From assembly GCF_009834185.1 (NCBI RefSeq), contig NZ_CP047173.1, positions 3,100,001 through 3,164,000 on the forward strand: DNA of 64,000 bases, in the 5' to 3' direction. Below the pieces are notes generated by a model. The model did not search any database. It had not been told where the DNA came from and saw only the letters and a program-made list of their open reading frames with translations. This document shows, piece after piece, positions 1 to 8,027 of this stretch (positions are counted from its first letter, which is position 1; each line of letters begins with the position of its first letter). Origin of the DNA: Rathayibacter sp. VKM Ac-2760 (GTDB lineage Bacteria; Actinomycetota; Actinomycetes; Actinomycetales; Microbacteriaceae). Both the position numbers and the translations under genes were made by a program.

Positions 1-795
1 CCCTCCGCTCCCGACACCGGCCTCGGCCGCTCCTTCGGCTCCGCCGTCGACGCCTACGACCGCGGGCGGCCGGGCTACCCGGACGACGCGGTGGACTGGC
101 TCGTCGGGCACGCGCCGGCGCGGGTGGCGGGCGCCTTCGTGCCCGAGCGCGCGCGGGCGGCCGGAGCGGACGCCTCCGACCGGGTGCGCGTCGCGGACCT
201 CGGCGCGGGCACCGGCAAGTTCACCGCGTCGCTCGTGGCGCGCGGGCTCGACGTGACCGCCGTCGAGCCGGACGCGGCGATGCTGGAGCGGCTGAGCGCT
301 CAGCTGCCGTCGGTGCGGTCGCTCGCGGGGACGGCCGAGGCGATCCCGGTGCCGGACGCCTCCGTCGAGCTCGTCACCGCCGCGCAGTCCTGGCACTGGG
401 TCGACGCCGAGCGCGCGAGCGCCGAGGTCGCGCGGGTGCTCGTGCCGGGAGGCGTGCTCGCGCTGGTCTGGAACATCCGCGACGAGACCGTGCCGTGGGT
501 GCGGCGGCTCGGCGAGGTCGCCGGGTCCTCGACCGCCGAGCGCTTCGAGACCGTGCACCCGCCGCTCGGCTCGGCGCTCGAGCGCCTGGCGTACGCCGAG
601 TTCGACTGGTCCTTCGAGCTCGACCGGCCGGCCCTGCTCGACATGTTCGCGTCGCGCAGCTACGTGATCGCGATGGCTCCGGAGGAGCGCGCCGCGGTGC
701 TCGCCGCCGTCGCCGAGGTCGTCGACGCGCTGCCCGGCGACCGCGTCGCGATGCCGTACGCCACCCGCGTGACGCTCGCCCGCCGCGCGTCGTAG
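1..795 (+). CDS. Class I SAM-dependent methyltransferase (5' end outside window)
   Basis: The frame is open from base 1, so the gene begins upstream of the window. The visible part opens with a stretch reading AVDAYDRGRPGYPDDAV, typical of the N-terminus of small actinobacterial methyltransferases related to UbiE/YcgJ. SAM-binding motif I follows as DLGAGTGKFT near bases 199-228, then an acidic strand end (VEPDAAML) and a motif IV-like segment, AAQSWHWVDA. These features show the Rossmann fold and SAM binding; the methyl acceptor cannot be told from sequence. The gene stops at 795, followed by a single copy of the hairpin repeat found elsewhere in the window, then RNase HI on the same strand. 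Confidence 0.85.
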   Translation, partial: PSAPDTGLGRSFGSAVDAYDRGRPGYPDDAVDWLVGHAPARVAGAFVPERARAAGADASDRVRVADLGAGTGKFTASLVARGLDVTAVEPDAAMLERLSAQLPSVRSLAGTAEAIPVPDASVELVTAAQSWHWVDAERASAEVARVLVPGGVLALVWNIRDETVPWVRRLGEVAGSSTAERFETVHPPLGSALERLAYAEFDWSFELDRPALLDMFASRSYVIAMAPEERAAVLAAVAEVVDALPGDRVAMPYATRVTLARRAS

Positions 796-840
796 CGCCG
801 CTCGCGGGTCGAGCAGCCGCCCCAGCGGTGGCAGCAACCA

Positions 841-878
841 TGCTGGTCGAGCAGCCGCGCCAGCGGCGTATCGAGACC
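841..878. repeat. Single copy of the 40-nt hairpin repeat (REP-like)
   Basis: This unit begins TGCTGGTCGAG and ends GTATCGAGACC, matching the family at 10.7, 16.6, 39.8 and 47.5 kb. It is the only solitary copy seen and lies between two co-directional genes. Its inner stem is a shortened GCCGC...GCGGC form compared with the longer GCCCGC-GCA-GCGGGC hairpin at other loci. Confidence 0.75.
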
Positions 879-973
879 TCGTCCGGGTCGCCGCCGGCGC
901 GGCCGGCGCCGGTGCGGGCGACTACCCTCGAAGGGCGCTGGCGACAGCGCACCGATTCCGAGGAGGACCGCAC

Positions 974-1495
974 GTGAGCATCATCGCCGCCGCAGACGGA
1001 TCAGCGCTGGGCAACCCCGGCCCCGCGGGCTGGGCCTGGTACGTCGACGACGAGCGCTGGGCGGCCGGCGGCTGGTCGCACGGCACGAACAACATCGGCG
1101 AGCTCACGGCGGTCCTCGAACTGCTCCGCGCCACGGCGCAGGAGAGCGAGCCCGTCCACATCCTCTGCGACAGCCAGTACGCCATCAAGGCCTGCACCGA
1201 GTGGCTGCCGGGCTGGAAGCGGAAGGGCTGGCGCAAGGCCGACGGCAAGCCGGTGATGAACGTCGAGATCATCAAGGCGCTCGACGAGGAGCTGCAGGGC
1301 CGCGCCGTCACCTTCGAGTGGGTGAAGGGCCACGCCAACCACCGGATGAACGAGGCCGCCGACGTGCGCGCCCGTGCGGCGGCCACGGCCTACCAGCGTC
1401 GCACCGCCGTCGACGCCGGCCCGGGCTGGCCGGGTGCGGCTCCGGCCGTGACGCCCGCCGCCGAGACCGAGGACGCCCCCGCGACCCTCTTCTGA
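974..1495 (+). CDS. rnhA: Ribonuclease HI family protein
   Basis: This 173-residue protein would cleave the RNA strand of RNA-DNA hybrids in the cytoplasm. The catalytic carboxylates are visible: D8 (AADGSALGNPG), E43 (NIGELTAV), D66 (ILCDSQYA) and D130 (MNEAADVRAR), with the flexible-loop histidine H120 in VKGHANHR. The substrate-handle segment around KRKGWRKADGKPV is also present. The last 35 or so residues form an acidic, Ala/Pro-rich tail beyond the catalytic core. The GTG start is preceded by GAGGA about nine bases upstream. The gene is intact. Confidence 0.93.
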   Translation: MSIIAAADGSALGNPGPAGWAWYVDDERWAAGGWSHGTNNIGELTAVLELLRATAQESEPVHILCDSQYAIKACTEWLPGWKRKGWRKADGKPVMNVEIIKALDEELQGRAVTFEWVKGHANHRMNEAADVRARAAATAYQRRTAVDAGPGWPGAAPAVTPAAETEDAPATLF

Positions 1496-1515
1496 TCGAC
1501 GACCCACCGCCGCGC

Positions 1516-3147
1516 TCAGGGCAGCCGCAGCACCCCCGTCGCGACCAGCTCGCGCACCCGGGGCAGCACCGAGTCCAGCACCGCCGCCTCCTCCACGTGC
1601 AGGAGCGACGCGACCGCGGCCGTGATCGCCGCGACCGACAGCTCGCCGTCGCAGGCGCCGACGACCGCGGCGAGCGCCGTGTCCGCCTCCTCGACCCGCG
1701 CGAGGCCGCCGCCCTGGCGCAGCCGCAGCACCGTCGGATCGTCGTTGCCCGGCCAGTAGTGCCGCTCCTCGGTGACGTCTCCCGCGACGACGAGGGCCTG
1801 CCGCGCGAGCGCCGCGTCGTCCAGCCGGGACAGCCGCTCCTGCGCGTCGAGGCAGTGCGCGAGGTGCCCGCCCAGCCCCGCGGTCGCGACGGCCCCGTCG
1901 AGCCGCTCCAGCCGCCGGATCGGCGGGCGCGGCGACGCGGGCAGGCGCAGGGTGACGTAGCCGAAGCCCACCCCGGTCACGCCGCGGCGCTCGAAGTCCT
2001 CGAGCCAGGCGTCGACGAGCGCGTCCGACTCCGCGCCGCGGGTGGTGCCGCCGTCGCGGATCCAGGTCTCGGCGTAGATCGCCGGGTCCTGCTGCTCCCG
2101 CTCGACGATCCAGACGTCGAGCGGCGAGGCGGTCCCGTCCATCCAGGCGGCGAGTCCGGCGTGCCCGGGCTCGAGCGCCTGCTCGAGCGGGCTGCGGTCG
2201 TCGGCCAGCCACGCGCCGACCCGGTCGAAGGCGTCCGCGTCGGCCCGGTACTCCCAGTTGCCGAGCAGCTGCGCGACCCCGCCCGGCACCAGGTGCTCGG
2301 CGGCGCCGACGATCACGCGGCGGACGATCTCGTCGCCCTCCAGCCCGCCGTCGCGGTACTCGTAGGCGGGAACCCCGGCCGTCCGCGGGGTGATCACGAA
2401 CGGCGGGTTGGTGACGATGTGGTCGAAGCGCTCCCCCGCCACCGGCTCGTAGAGGCTGCCGTGCCGGAACTCGATCGAGTCGATCCCGTTGAGGGCCGCG
2501 TTGAAGGCGGCGATCGCGAGGGCGCGGTGCGAGATGTCGGTCGCGACGACGCGGTCGGCGTGCCGCGAGGCGTGCAGGGCCTGGATCCCGCAGCCGGTGC
2601 CGAGGTCGAGGACGCTGCCCACCGGTCGCTGGATCATCAGCCCGGTCAGGGTGAGGCTCGCCCCGCCGACGCCGAGCACGTGGTCCTCCGCGAGCGGGCG
2701 GCCGAGTGCGAACTCGCCGAGGTCGGAGGCGATCCACCAGGAGGCCGCGCCGCGCAGGTCGACCAGGTCGTAGGGCCGCAGGTCGAGCGCGGCCGTGACG
2801 ACGGCGCCCGCCTCCGAGCGCACGAGTCCCAGCTCGAGGGCGCCGTCGACGCCGAGGGAGGGGAACGCCGCCTCCGCCTCCGCCGTCGGCACGGGATCGG
2901 CGAGCAGGAAGAGCCGGGCGAGCGCGGCCAGCGGACCGCGGTCGCCGGCCCGCTCGAGCGCCCGCCGTGCCGGGACGCGGTCGCCGCGGCGCAGCGCCTC
3001 GCCCGCGGCCTCGCCCCAGAGCTCGCGGACGGCGTCGACGCGGTAGCGGGCACGGGAGAGGTCGTCGCCGAGGAGCGCGATGCGGGCTCGGTCGAGCTGG
3101 TCTGCTGGCTGCACCGCTCCATCCTCGTGCACGACCGCAGCGCGCAC
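1516..3147 (-). CDS. PrmC/HemK-like SAM-dependent methyltransferase, long actinobacterial form
   Basis: The 543-residue product has an N-terminal helical region of about 170 residues, then motif I (DLGTGCGIQAL, 181-191), an acidic motif II (ATDISHRAL) and the catalytic tetrapeptide NPPF at 247-250. NPPF/Y is the signature of N5-glutamine or N6-adenine methyltransferases. A C-terminal domain of roughly 250 residues follows, beyond ordinary PrmC length. The substrate is unknown, though protein glutamine or a nucleic acid is likely. The GTG at 3147 is the longest start; the first 20 residues look poorly conserved, so translation may begin further in. It is divergent from the deazaflavin oxidoreductase gene that starts at 3250. 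Confidence 0.85.
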   Translation of the reverse strand: MRAAVVHEDGAVQPADQLDRARIALLGDDLSRARYRVDAVRELWGEAAGEALRRGDRVPARRALERAGDRGPLAALARLFLLADPVPTAEAEAAFPSLGVDGALELGLVRSEAGAVVTAALDLRPYDLVDLRGAASWWIASDLGEFALGRPLAEDHVLGVGGASLTLTGLMIQRPVGSVLDLGTGCGIQALHASRHADRVVATDISHRALAIAAFNAALNGIDSIEFRHGSLYEPVAGERFDHIVTNPPFVITPRTAGVPAYEYRDGGLEGDEIVRRVIVGAAEHLVPGGVAQLLGNWEYRADADAFDRVGAWLADDRSPLEQALEPGHAGLAAWMDGTASPLDVWIVEREQQDPAIYAETWIRDGGTTRGAESDALVDAWLEDFERRGVTGVGFGYVTLRLPASPRPPIRRLERLDGAVATAGLGGHLAHCLDAQERLSRLDDAALARQALVVAGDVTEERHYWPGNDDPTVLRLRQGGGLARVEEADTALAAVVGACDGELSVAAITAAVASLLHVEEAAVLDSVLPRVRELVATGVLRLP

Positions 3148-3194
3148 GACGCGGGAGCGGTGCGCATCATCAGCCGAGAAGCGGGCTCATCGCC

Positions 3195-3205
3195 CATCGT
3201 CGATG
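3195..3205. promoter_or_regulatory. Possible operator: 11-nt palindrome in divergent promoter region
   Basis: The palindrome CATCGTCGATG lies inside a longer segment that resembles, at 17 of 21 positions, the reverse complement of a segment around 54671-54681. Here it sits about 45 bases upstream of the ATG at 3250, between divergent genes. A role as a regulator site is inference only. Confidence 0.25.
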
Positions 3206-3249
3206 AGGGACCTCGACAGCTGACGTTGTGCGCGCAATACCATCGACTC

Positions 3250-3687
3250 ATGCCCCTCACCGGAGAATACGAACCGAGCACGTCCGCCTGGGCCCGCGAG
3301 CAGGCGGAGCTCTACGAGGCCACCGGCGGCGCGGAGGGCAACCTCCTCCGCGGCAAGCCGATCATCGTCCTGACCACGGTCGGCGCCCGCAGCGGCAAGC
3401 TGCGCAAGACCGCGCTGATGCGGGTCGAGCACGACGGCGCCTACGTCGTCGTCGCCTCGAAGGGCGGCGCGCCGGAGCACCCGGTCTGGTACCTGAACAT
3501 GGTCAAGGAGCCGCACGTCGAGCTGCAGGACGGGCCGGTCAAGAAGGACTACACCGCGAGCGTCCTCGAGGGCGACGAGCGCGCCGCCTGGTGGGAGCGC
3601 GCCGTCGCGGCCTGGCCCGACTACGCCGAGTACCAGACCAAGACCGACCGGCAGATCCCGCTGGTCCTGCTCACGCCCTGGTCCTGA
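3250..3687 (+). CDS. Deazaflavin (F420)-dependent nitroreductase family protein
   Basis: This 145-residue protein matches the small split-barrel DDN/Rv3547-like family, which binds coenzyme F420 and reduces quinones or nitro compounds. Visible features are GKPIIVLTTVGARSGKLRK, the family's conserved phosphate-contacting loop, and the core HPVWYLNMVKEPHVELQ. The ATG follows a short, AT-richer leader. Together with the PPOX protein at 12227 and the glucose-6-phosphate dehydrogenase at 41678, it implies that the cell uses F420 or a relative. The natural substrate is unknown. Confidence 0.9.
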   Translation: MPLTGEYEPSTSAWAREQAELYEATGGAEGNLLRGKPIIVLTTVGARSGKLRKTALMRVEHDGAYVVVASKGGAPEHPVWYLNMVKEPHVELQDGPVKKDYTASVLEGDERAAWWERAVAAWPDYAEYQTKTDRQIPLVLLTPWS

Positions 3688-3693
3688 CCGGTC

Positions 3694-4431
3694 TCACTCC
3701 GGGGCGGCGATCGTCGTCTCCGGAGCGCCCCCCGGATCCACGCGCGCCGCGATGAGCGCGAGCACCCGCGGGTGCGACAGCAGCACGAAGTGCCCGACCA
3801 CCGACACCGCGATGTTCTCGCGCGCGCCGGCGAGGCGGCTCCCCCCGGGGATGTACTGGTCGCGCATCCCGTAGATCGAGACGATGCGGGAGTCGGCGTC
3901 GCGCTCGGCCAGCAGCGTGCGGATGACCGGACGGTGCGGACCGAACTCCCGGAGCGCTCGCGCCGGCGCGATCCGCGCGAGCGGTGAGCCGTTGAACGGC
4001 GTAGAGACGGCGATCATGCGGTCGATCCGGCCCTCGTCGCGGTCGTCGACGACCATCATGTGCTTGCCGATCAGCCCGCCCTTGCTGTGCGCGACCACGA
4101 TCACTCCGCGCAGGTCGCGCTCGCGCAGGTACTCCTGACCGAGGGCGGCCGAGGCGACGATCGGCCTGGTGTTGTAGCCGAGCGCCGGCAGCACGTGGAT
4201 CGGGTGCCCGGCCGCGTGCAGCCGGTCGGCGATCGGGCGGAGGAACTGCCAGGTCTCGTAGATCCCCGGGATCAGCAGTACGGGCGCGCCGTCACCCGAG
4301 GCGTAGCGCGAGACGTCCCAGCCCTCGCGCAGGTGCGTGAACCGCGACCCGTAGGCGTAGCGGTAGTCGCGCAGATAGGCGGTGCGGAGGGAGGAGGAGC
4401 GCCGAGGGCGCCCCTGCTCACGCGCCGGCAT
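3694..4431 (-). CDS. Alpha/beta hydrolase (esterase/lipase-like)
   Basis: The 245-residue product carries an early HG-like strand-loop (VLLIPGIYETWQFLRP) and the nucleophile elbow VVAHSKGGLIG, with Ser near residue 116. A probable acid lies in YGMRDQYIPGG and a probable catalytic His in VVGHFVLLSHP. The layout fits triacylglycerol lipase or esterase relatives that lack a signal peptide. It starts 14 bases inside the end of the upstream VOC gene on the same strand, so the two are probably translationally coupled. The substrate is unknown. Confidence 0.85.
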   Translation of the reverse strand: MPAREQGRPRRSSSLRTAYLRDYRYAYGSRFTHLREGWDVSRYASGDGAPVLLIPGIYETWQFLRPIADRLHAAGHPIHVLPALGYNTRPIVASAALGQEYLRERDLRGVIVVAHSKGGLIGKHMMVVDDRDEGRIDRMIAVSTPFNGSPLARIAPARALREFGPHRPVIRTLLAERDADSRIVSIYGMRDQYIPGGSRLAGARENIAVSVVGHFVLLSHPRVLALIAARVDPGGAPETTIAAPE

Positions 4432-4891
4432 ACGCGGCTTCGAGGGCGGCGACGTCGAGCCTGGTCATCCCGAGCATCGCCTGCAGAGCGCGGGCGGCGC
4501 CCTCCGCGTCGGAGCCGCCGAGCACGGCCCCGAGGGCCGTCGGCACGATCTGCCAGGACAGCCCCCAGCGGTCGCGGAGCCAGCCGCAGCGGCTCTCCTG
4601 CCCGCCGTCGGCGATCAGCGCGTCCCAGAGCCGGTCGACCTCCGCCTGCGTCTCGACCGAGACCGAGATCGACACCGCCTCCGAGAAGGGGAAGCCGGGG
4701 CCGCCGTTCATCGCCTGGAAGAGCTGCCCGTCGAGCTCGAAGCTCACGACGGTGACGGTGCCCGGCGAGGGCGAGCCCTCGGGCAGCACCTCGGTGCTCA
4801 GGATCCGCGAGTTCGGTACGAGCTCCGTGTAGAACTCGGCCGCCTCCTTCGCCTGGTCGTCGAACCACAGGAACGTGCTGACTGCACCCAT
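4418..4891 (-). CDS. VOC family protein, PhnB/3-demethylubiquinone methyltransferase-like fold
   Basis: The 157-residue protein has two repeated beta-alpha-beta-beta-beta units: FLWFDDQAKEAAEFYTELV at the N-terminus and a second unit around SVSVETQAEVDRLWDALI. The segment CGWLRDRWGLSWQIVP is characteristic of the PhnB-like subgroup. Despite older names, such proteins are not proven methyltransferases; many are metal-binding or binding-only. It overlaps the lipase gene downstream, and the CitE-like lyase gene lies just upstream on the same strand. Confidence 0.88.
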   Translation of the reverse strand: MGAVSTFLWFDDQAKEAAEFYTELVPNSRILSTEVLPEGSPSPGTVTVVSFELDGQLFQAMNGGPGFPFSEAVSISVSVETQAEVDRLWDALIADGGQESRCGWLRDRWGLSWQIVPTALGAVLGGSDAEGAARALQAMLGMTRLDVAALEAAYAGA

Positions 4892-4939
4892 GCCGGCCTC
4901 CTCGTCGACCCCCAGTGTGCCCCGCCGCGGGCCGGAGCG

Positions 4940-5821
4940 TCAGAGCGGGTTGACGCCGAACGCGGTCGCGAGCTTGTCGATCTTCTTCGCCCGGCCCAGG
5001 CGCGGCAGGTCGCTGCCGTCGCGGATGACGCGGCCGCGGGCCTCGAAGTCGTCGAGGAAGTCGCGCGCCCAGGCGACGTCGGACGGGGTCGGGCTGATGA
5101 CCTCGTTGATGACCGCGAGCTGCTCGGTGTCGAGGCAGAGCTTGCCGGTGAGGCCGAGCGAGACGGTGAGCGCGGACTGCTCGCGCAGCACCGGGTGGCT
5201 GTTCGAGACGGTCGGGCCGTCGATCGGGCCGGGCAGGTCGCCGATGCGCGAGGCGACGACCAGGCGCGAGCGCGGGTAGGCCATCGCCAGGTCGTCCGCG
5301 CTGGTGCCGGTGTCGCGGCGGTAGTCGCCGCTGCCGAAGGCGAGGCGGAAGCAGCCGCGGGCGCGGGCGATCGACACCGCCTCCTCGATGCCGAGGGCCG
5401 ACTCGACCAGGGCGAGCACGGGGGTCGAGCCGCCGAGGCGGTCGAAGGTCTCGGTGACGTGCTCCCCCGCCTCCGTCTTGGCGAGCATGACGCCGGCCAG
5501 GCCGGGCAGCCCCTTCAGGGCGTCGACGTCGTCGGACCAGAACGGAGTGGAGTGGTCGTTGATGCGCACCCACGCGCGCTTCTCGCCGCTCAGCCAGGCG
5601 GCGACGTCGGCGCGGGCCTCCGGCTTGGCCTTCGGGTCGACCGCGTCCTCGATGTCGAGGACGACCTGGTCGGCGCGCGAGGCGTGCGCGGCGTCGAAGG
5701 TGTCGGTGCGGGTCGCATTGACCAGCAGCCAGGAGCGGGCGATCTCGGGAGCGACGTCGCGCCCCTTGCGCGTCAGGCCGGCCCCGGCGGTGGTGGCGGA
5801 GGAGGTGGTGGGCAGCGTCAC
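4940..5821 (-). CDS. HpcH/HpaI aldolase / CitE-like CoA-ester lyase
   Basis: The 293-residue product fits the CitE-like family, TIM barrels that cleave or form C-C bonds of malyl-, citramalyl- or citryl-CoA. Diagnostic pieces are RSWLLVNATRTDTFDAA at the N-terminus, the metal/phosphate motif VVLDIEDAV, the strand AWVRIND, and LALVESALGIEEAV, whose Glu is the expected Mg ligand, followed by FGSGDYRRD. No lyase alpha or gamma subunit genes are adjacent, so it is a stand-alone CitE-like enzyme and not part of citrate lyase. It starts with GTG at 5821. Confidence 0.88.
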   Translation of the reverse strand: MTLPTTSSATTAGAGLTRKGRDVAPEIARSWLLVNATRTDTFDAAHASRADQVVLDIEDAVDPKAKPEARADVAAWLSGEKRAWVRINDHSTPFWSDDVDALKGLPGLAGVMLAKTEAGEHVTETFDRLGGSTPVLALVESALGIEEAVSIARARGCFRLAFGSGDYRRDTGTSADDLAMAYPRSRLVVASRIGDLPGPIDGPTVSNSHPVLREQSALTVSLGLTGKLCLDTEQLAVINEVISPTPSDVAWARDFLDDFEARGRVIRDGSDLPRLGRAKKIDKLATAFGVNPL

Positions 5822-5927
5822 GTGAGTGGATCCTTCCGGTGGCGCGGTCTTCGCACCGCGAGCCCCGCCGCCGAGCGACGGTGCCGGGATCCAGGGTAAC
5901 GGCTCGGGCGCGGGCCGACGGCGCGCG

Positions 5928-7391
5928 TCAGCGCTGCCAGAGCGTGACCGTCGCGGTCGGCACCGTCGTCGCTCCGCCCGCCGTGAAGCCCTCCTCCGCG
6001 AGCCAGTCGAACGCGCCGGGGTCGGTGGCGGGCGCGGCGGCCCAGACCCGCCGCTCGCCGGCGAGGGCGGAGCGCAGCGCGTCGCCCTCGAGCAGGACGT
6101 CGGAGTACGTGCCGGTCGTGGCGTAGGAGCGCTCGAGGGCGACGTCGTCGAGCCCGGCGAACGCGGCGGGGTAGGCCGCGAGGGCGATCCGCGGCCGGAG
6201 CGACACGGTGCCGCTGTCGCCGAGCAGGAACGCGTCGCCCGGCAGCGCGCCGTCGCGGACGGTCCGCGCGAGGGCGCGCAGATCCTGCCCGGCCGGCTTG
6301 CCCGTCTCGGTGCGCATCAGCACGAGGGCGGGCAGGGCCGCCACGGCGAGGGCGCCGACGAGCACGCCCGCGGTCGCACGACGCCAGGAGTCGAGGGCCA
6401 GACCGAGCAGCATCGCCAGCGCCGGCGAGCTGAGGCCCAGGTAGCGCGGCGTGAACATCGGCTCGATCAGCGCGGTGCCCACCAGCAGCACGGCCGCGGG
6501 CAGGAGCAGCCAGACCGCGAGCACGAGCACGAGCGGAGAGCGGACCCGCCGCCCCCGGAGTGCCGCCACCGCCAGCACCGCCACGGCGAGCGCGGCCAGC
6601 CACCACGCGGCACCGAAGAACGACTCGACGACCACCGTGTAGGCGTTCACCGGCTGGGAGCGCAGCCAGCCGATCTGCCCGCTCTGCCCGGCCGCCGCGA
6701 GCAGCACCGGGCTCGCGACCCCGATCGAGAGCGCGGCGCCGAGCAGACCGGCGACCACGGCGGCCCGCCGCCGCTCCGCCACGAGAACAGCCAGCAGCAC
6801 GAACGCGGGGAGCACCAGCGCGTCGTACAGGAAGACCAGGTTCGCGAGCCCCGCGACCGCGACGAACGCCACCCAGCGCAGCGCCCCTCCGTCTCGCGCG
6901 GCCCGGACGATCAGCACCGCCGCCCAGACGACCAGCGCGGTGGCGAGCGCGGACGAGCGCGCCTCCGTCCCGCTGAACGAGGTGCGGGGCAGCAGCACGA
7001 ACACGACCGCCGCCGCCAGCGCGGCGCGCGGCCGCCCGAGCGAGCGCAGCAGCACCAGCACCCCCGCCGCCGCGACCCCCACGGCGAGAGCCGAGGGCGC
7101 GCGCACGGCGAGCTCCGACTCCCCCGCCACCGCGATCCAGCCGTGCATCAGCAGCGCGTAGGCGACGTGCACCGCGTCCTTCTGCTGCGCGAAGGCGAGC
7201 AGCTCGGGCAGCGGCAGCCGGGCGAGGCGCAGGGTGGCGGCCTCGTCGTTCCAGTAGGAGGGGATCCACGAGCCGACGAGGGTCAGCAGCGTCGCGGCGA
7301 CGAGCACGACGGCCGGGAGCACGACGGCCGGGAGCACCGCGGCCGCGCCGATCGACGGGCGTCCCGCCTCCACTCCGCTCGCCCCTCGCAC
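5928..7391 (-). CDS. Membrane glycosyltransferase, GT39/ArnT-like (GT-C fold)
   Basis: The 487-residue polytopic protein begins with a hydrophobic helix and then SYWNDEAATLR, the extracytoplasmic Asp-Glu catalytic motif of the first loop in GT-C polyprenyl-phosphate-sugar transferases. About ten further hydrophobic helices follow. The last 100 residues form a soluble-looking domain. It probably moves a sugar from a lipid-linked donor onto a surface glycan or protein, but acceptor and sugar cannot be read from sequence. A short direct repeat near the start encodes LPAVVLPAVVL. Confidence 0.8.
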   Translation of the reverse strand: MRGASGVEAGRPSIGAAAVLPAVVLPAVVLVAATLLTLVGSWIPSYWNDEAATLRLARLPLPELLAFAQQKDAVHVAYALLMHGWIAVAGESELAVRAPSALAVGVAAAGVLVLLRSLGRPRAALAAAVVFVLLPRTSFSGTEARSSALATALVVWAAVLIVRAARDGGALRWVAFVAVAGLANLVFLYDALVLPAFVLLAVLVAERRRAAVVAGLLGAALSIGVASPVLLAAAGQSGQIGWLRSQPVNAYTVVVESFFGAAWWLAALAVAVLAVAALRGRRVRSPLVLVLAVWLLLPAAVLLVGTALIEPMFTPRYLGLSSPALAMLLGLALDSWRRATAGVLVGALAVAALPALVLMRTETGKPAGQDLRALARTVRDGALPGDAFLLGDSGTVSLRPRIALAAYPAAFAGLDDVALERSYATTGTYSDVLLEGDALRSALAGERRVWAAAPATDPGAFDWLAEEGFTAGGATTVPTATVTLWQR

Positions 7392-7419
7392 CGTCCCACC
7401 GTAGGGGCGGCCGGCCCGC

Positions 7420-7938
7420 TCAGAGCCCGGCGCGCTCCGCGACGCCCGCCGAGAACGCGGCCTGCCCGGCGTGCTGCGTGTCGTCGTCGACGACCGAGAC
7501 GAGCCGGACGCCGAGCGTCACCGGCGGGTCCCAGTCCTCGTCGACCACGCGGGCCAGATCGGCGTCCTCGAGGGTGTCGAGGTAGGCGAGGGTCTGCTCG
7601 TGCACCGCGTCGTAGTACTCGGCGAGCATCTCGGCCGGCACCGCGGCGAGCGCCGCCACCTGGGCCGGCTCCATCCCGTAGCCGTTCGTCTCGGCCGGGA
7701 ACGGCAGTCCGGATCTCCCGTGGAAGCCGCCGGAGATCCAGACCTGCTCGCGGCCGGCCAGCGGTGCGAGGTGGTCGTCCTGCACGCGCGTCAGGTGCCA
7801 GACCAGCCACGCGGCGGAGTTCGCCTGCGCGTCGGCCCGGAAGCCGAGCCGCTCGGGCGTGCTGTCGTCGAGGACGGCGTGCACGGTGCCGTGCACGCGG
7901 TCGAAGGCGTCGCGGAGGAGATCGATGGCTGCAGTCAT
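7420..7938 (-). CDS. DinB/mycothiol-dependent maleylpyruvate isomerase-like protein
   Basis: This 172-residue protein has the four-helix DinB/MDMPI layout. Metal-binding histidines are visible in WLVWHLTRVQDDH and in DDDTQHAGQA. Members coordinate Zn or Ni and often use mycothiol or bacillithiol as cofactor; mycothiol fits an actinobacterium. The ATG at 7938 gives the best N-terminus (MTAAIDLLRDAF); an upstream ATG at 7974 would add 12 low-complexity residues. It is divergent from the acyl-CoA ligase gene. Confidence 0.82.
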   Translation of the reverse strand: MTAAIDLLRDAFDRVHGTVHAVLDDSTPERLGFRADAQANSAAWLVWHLTRVQDDHLAPLAGREQVWISGGFHGRSGLPFPAETNGYGMEPAQVAALAAVPAEMLAEYYDAVHEQTLAYLDTLEDADLARVVDEDWDPPVTLGVRLVSVVDDDTQHAGQAAFSAGVAERAGL

Positions 7939-8027
7939 CCGGCCAGTCTCCTCGGCGTCGCACCCCCGCGTCACCCCCTCCCGCCCGCTCGGAGGATCCC
8001 CGGAGGCGGGTGGCGGATAGTTGCTCC

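Noticed and set aside
4418..4891. Annotation as a ubiquinone methyltransferase
   Set aside because: Homologues carry that old name, but the sequence shows only a VOC fold with no SAM-binding motif.
5826..8027. Long plus-strand frame extending the acyl-CoA ligase N-terminus by over 700 codons
   Set aside because: The upstream part is antisense to the glycosyltransferase and DinB genes and has no protein-like features. Translation of the ligase begins near 8028.
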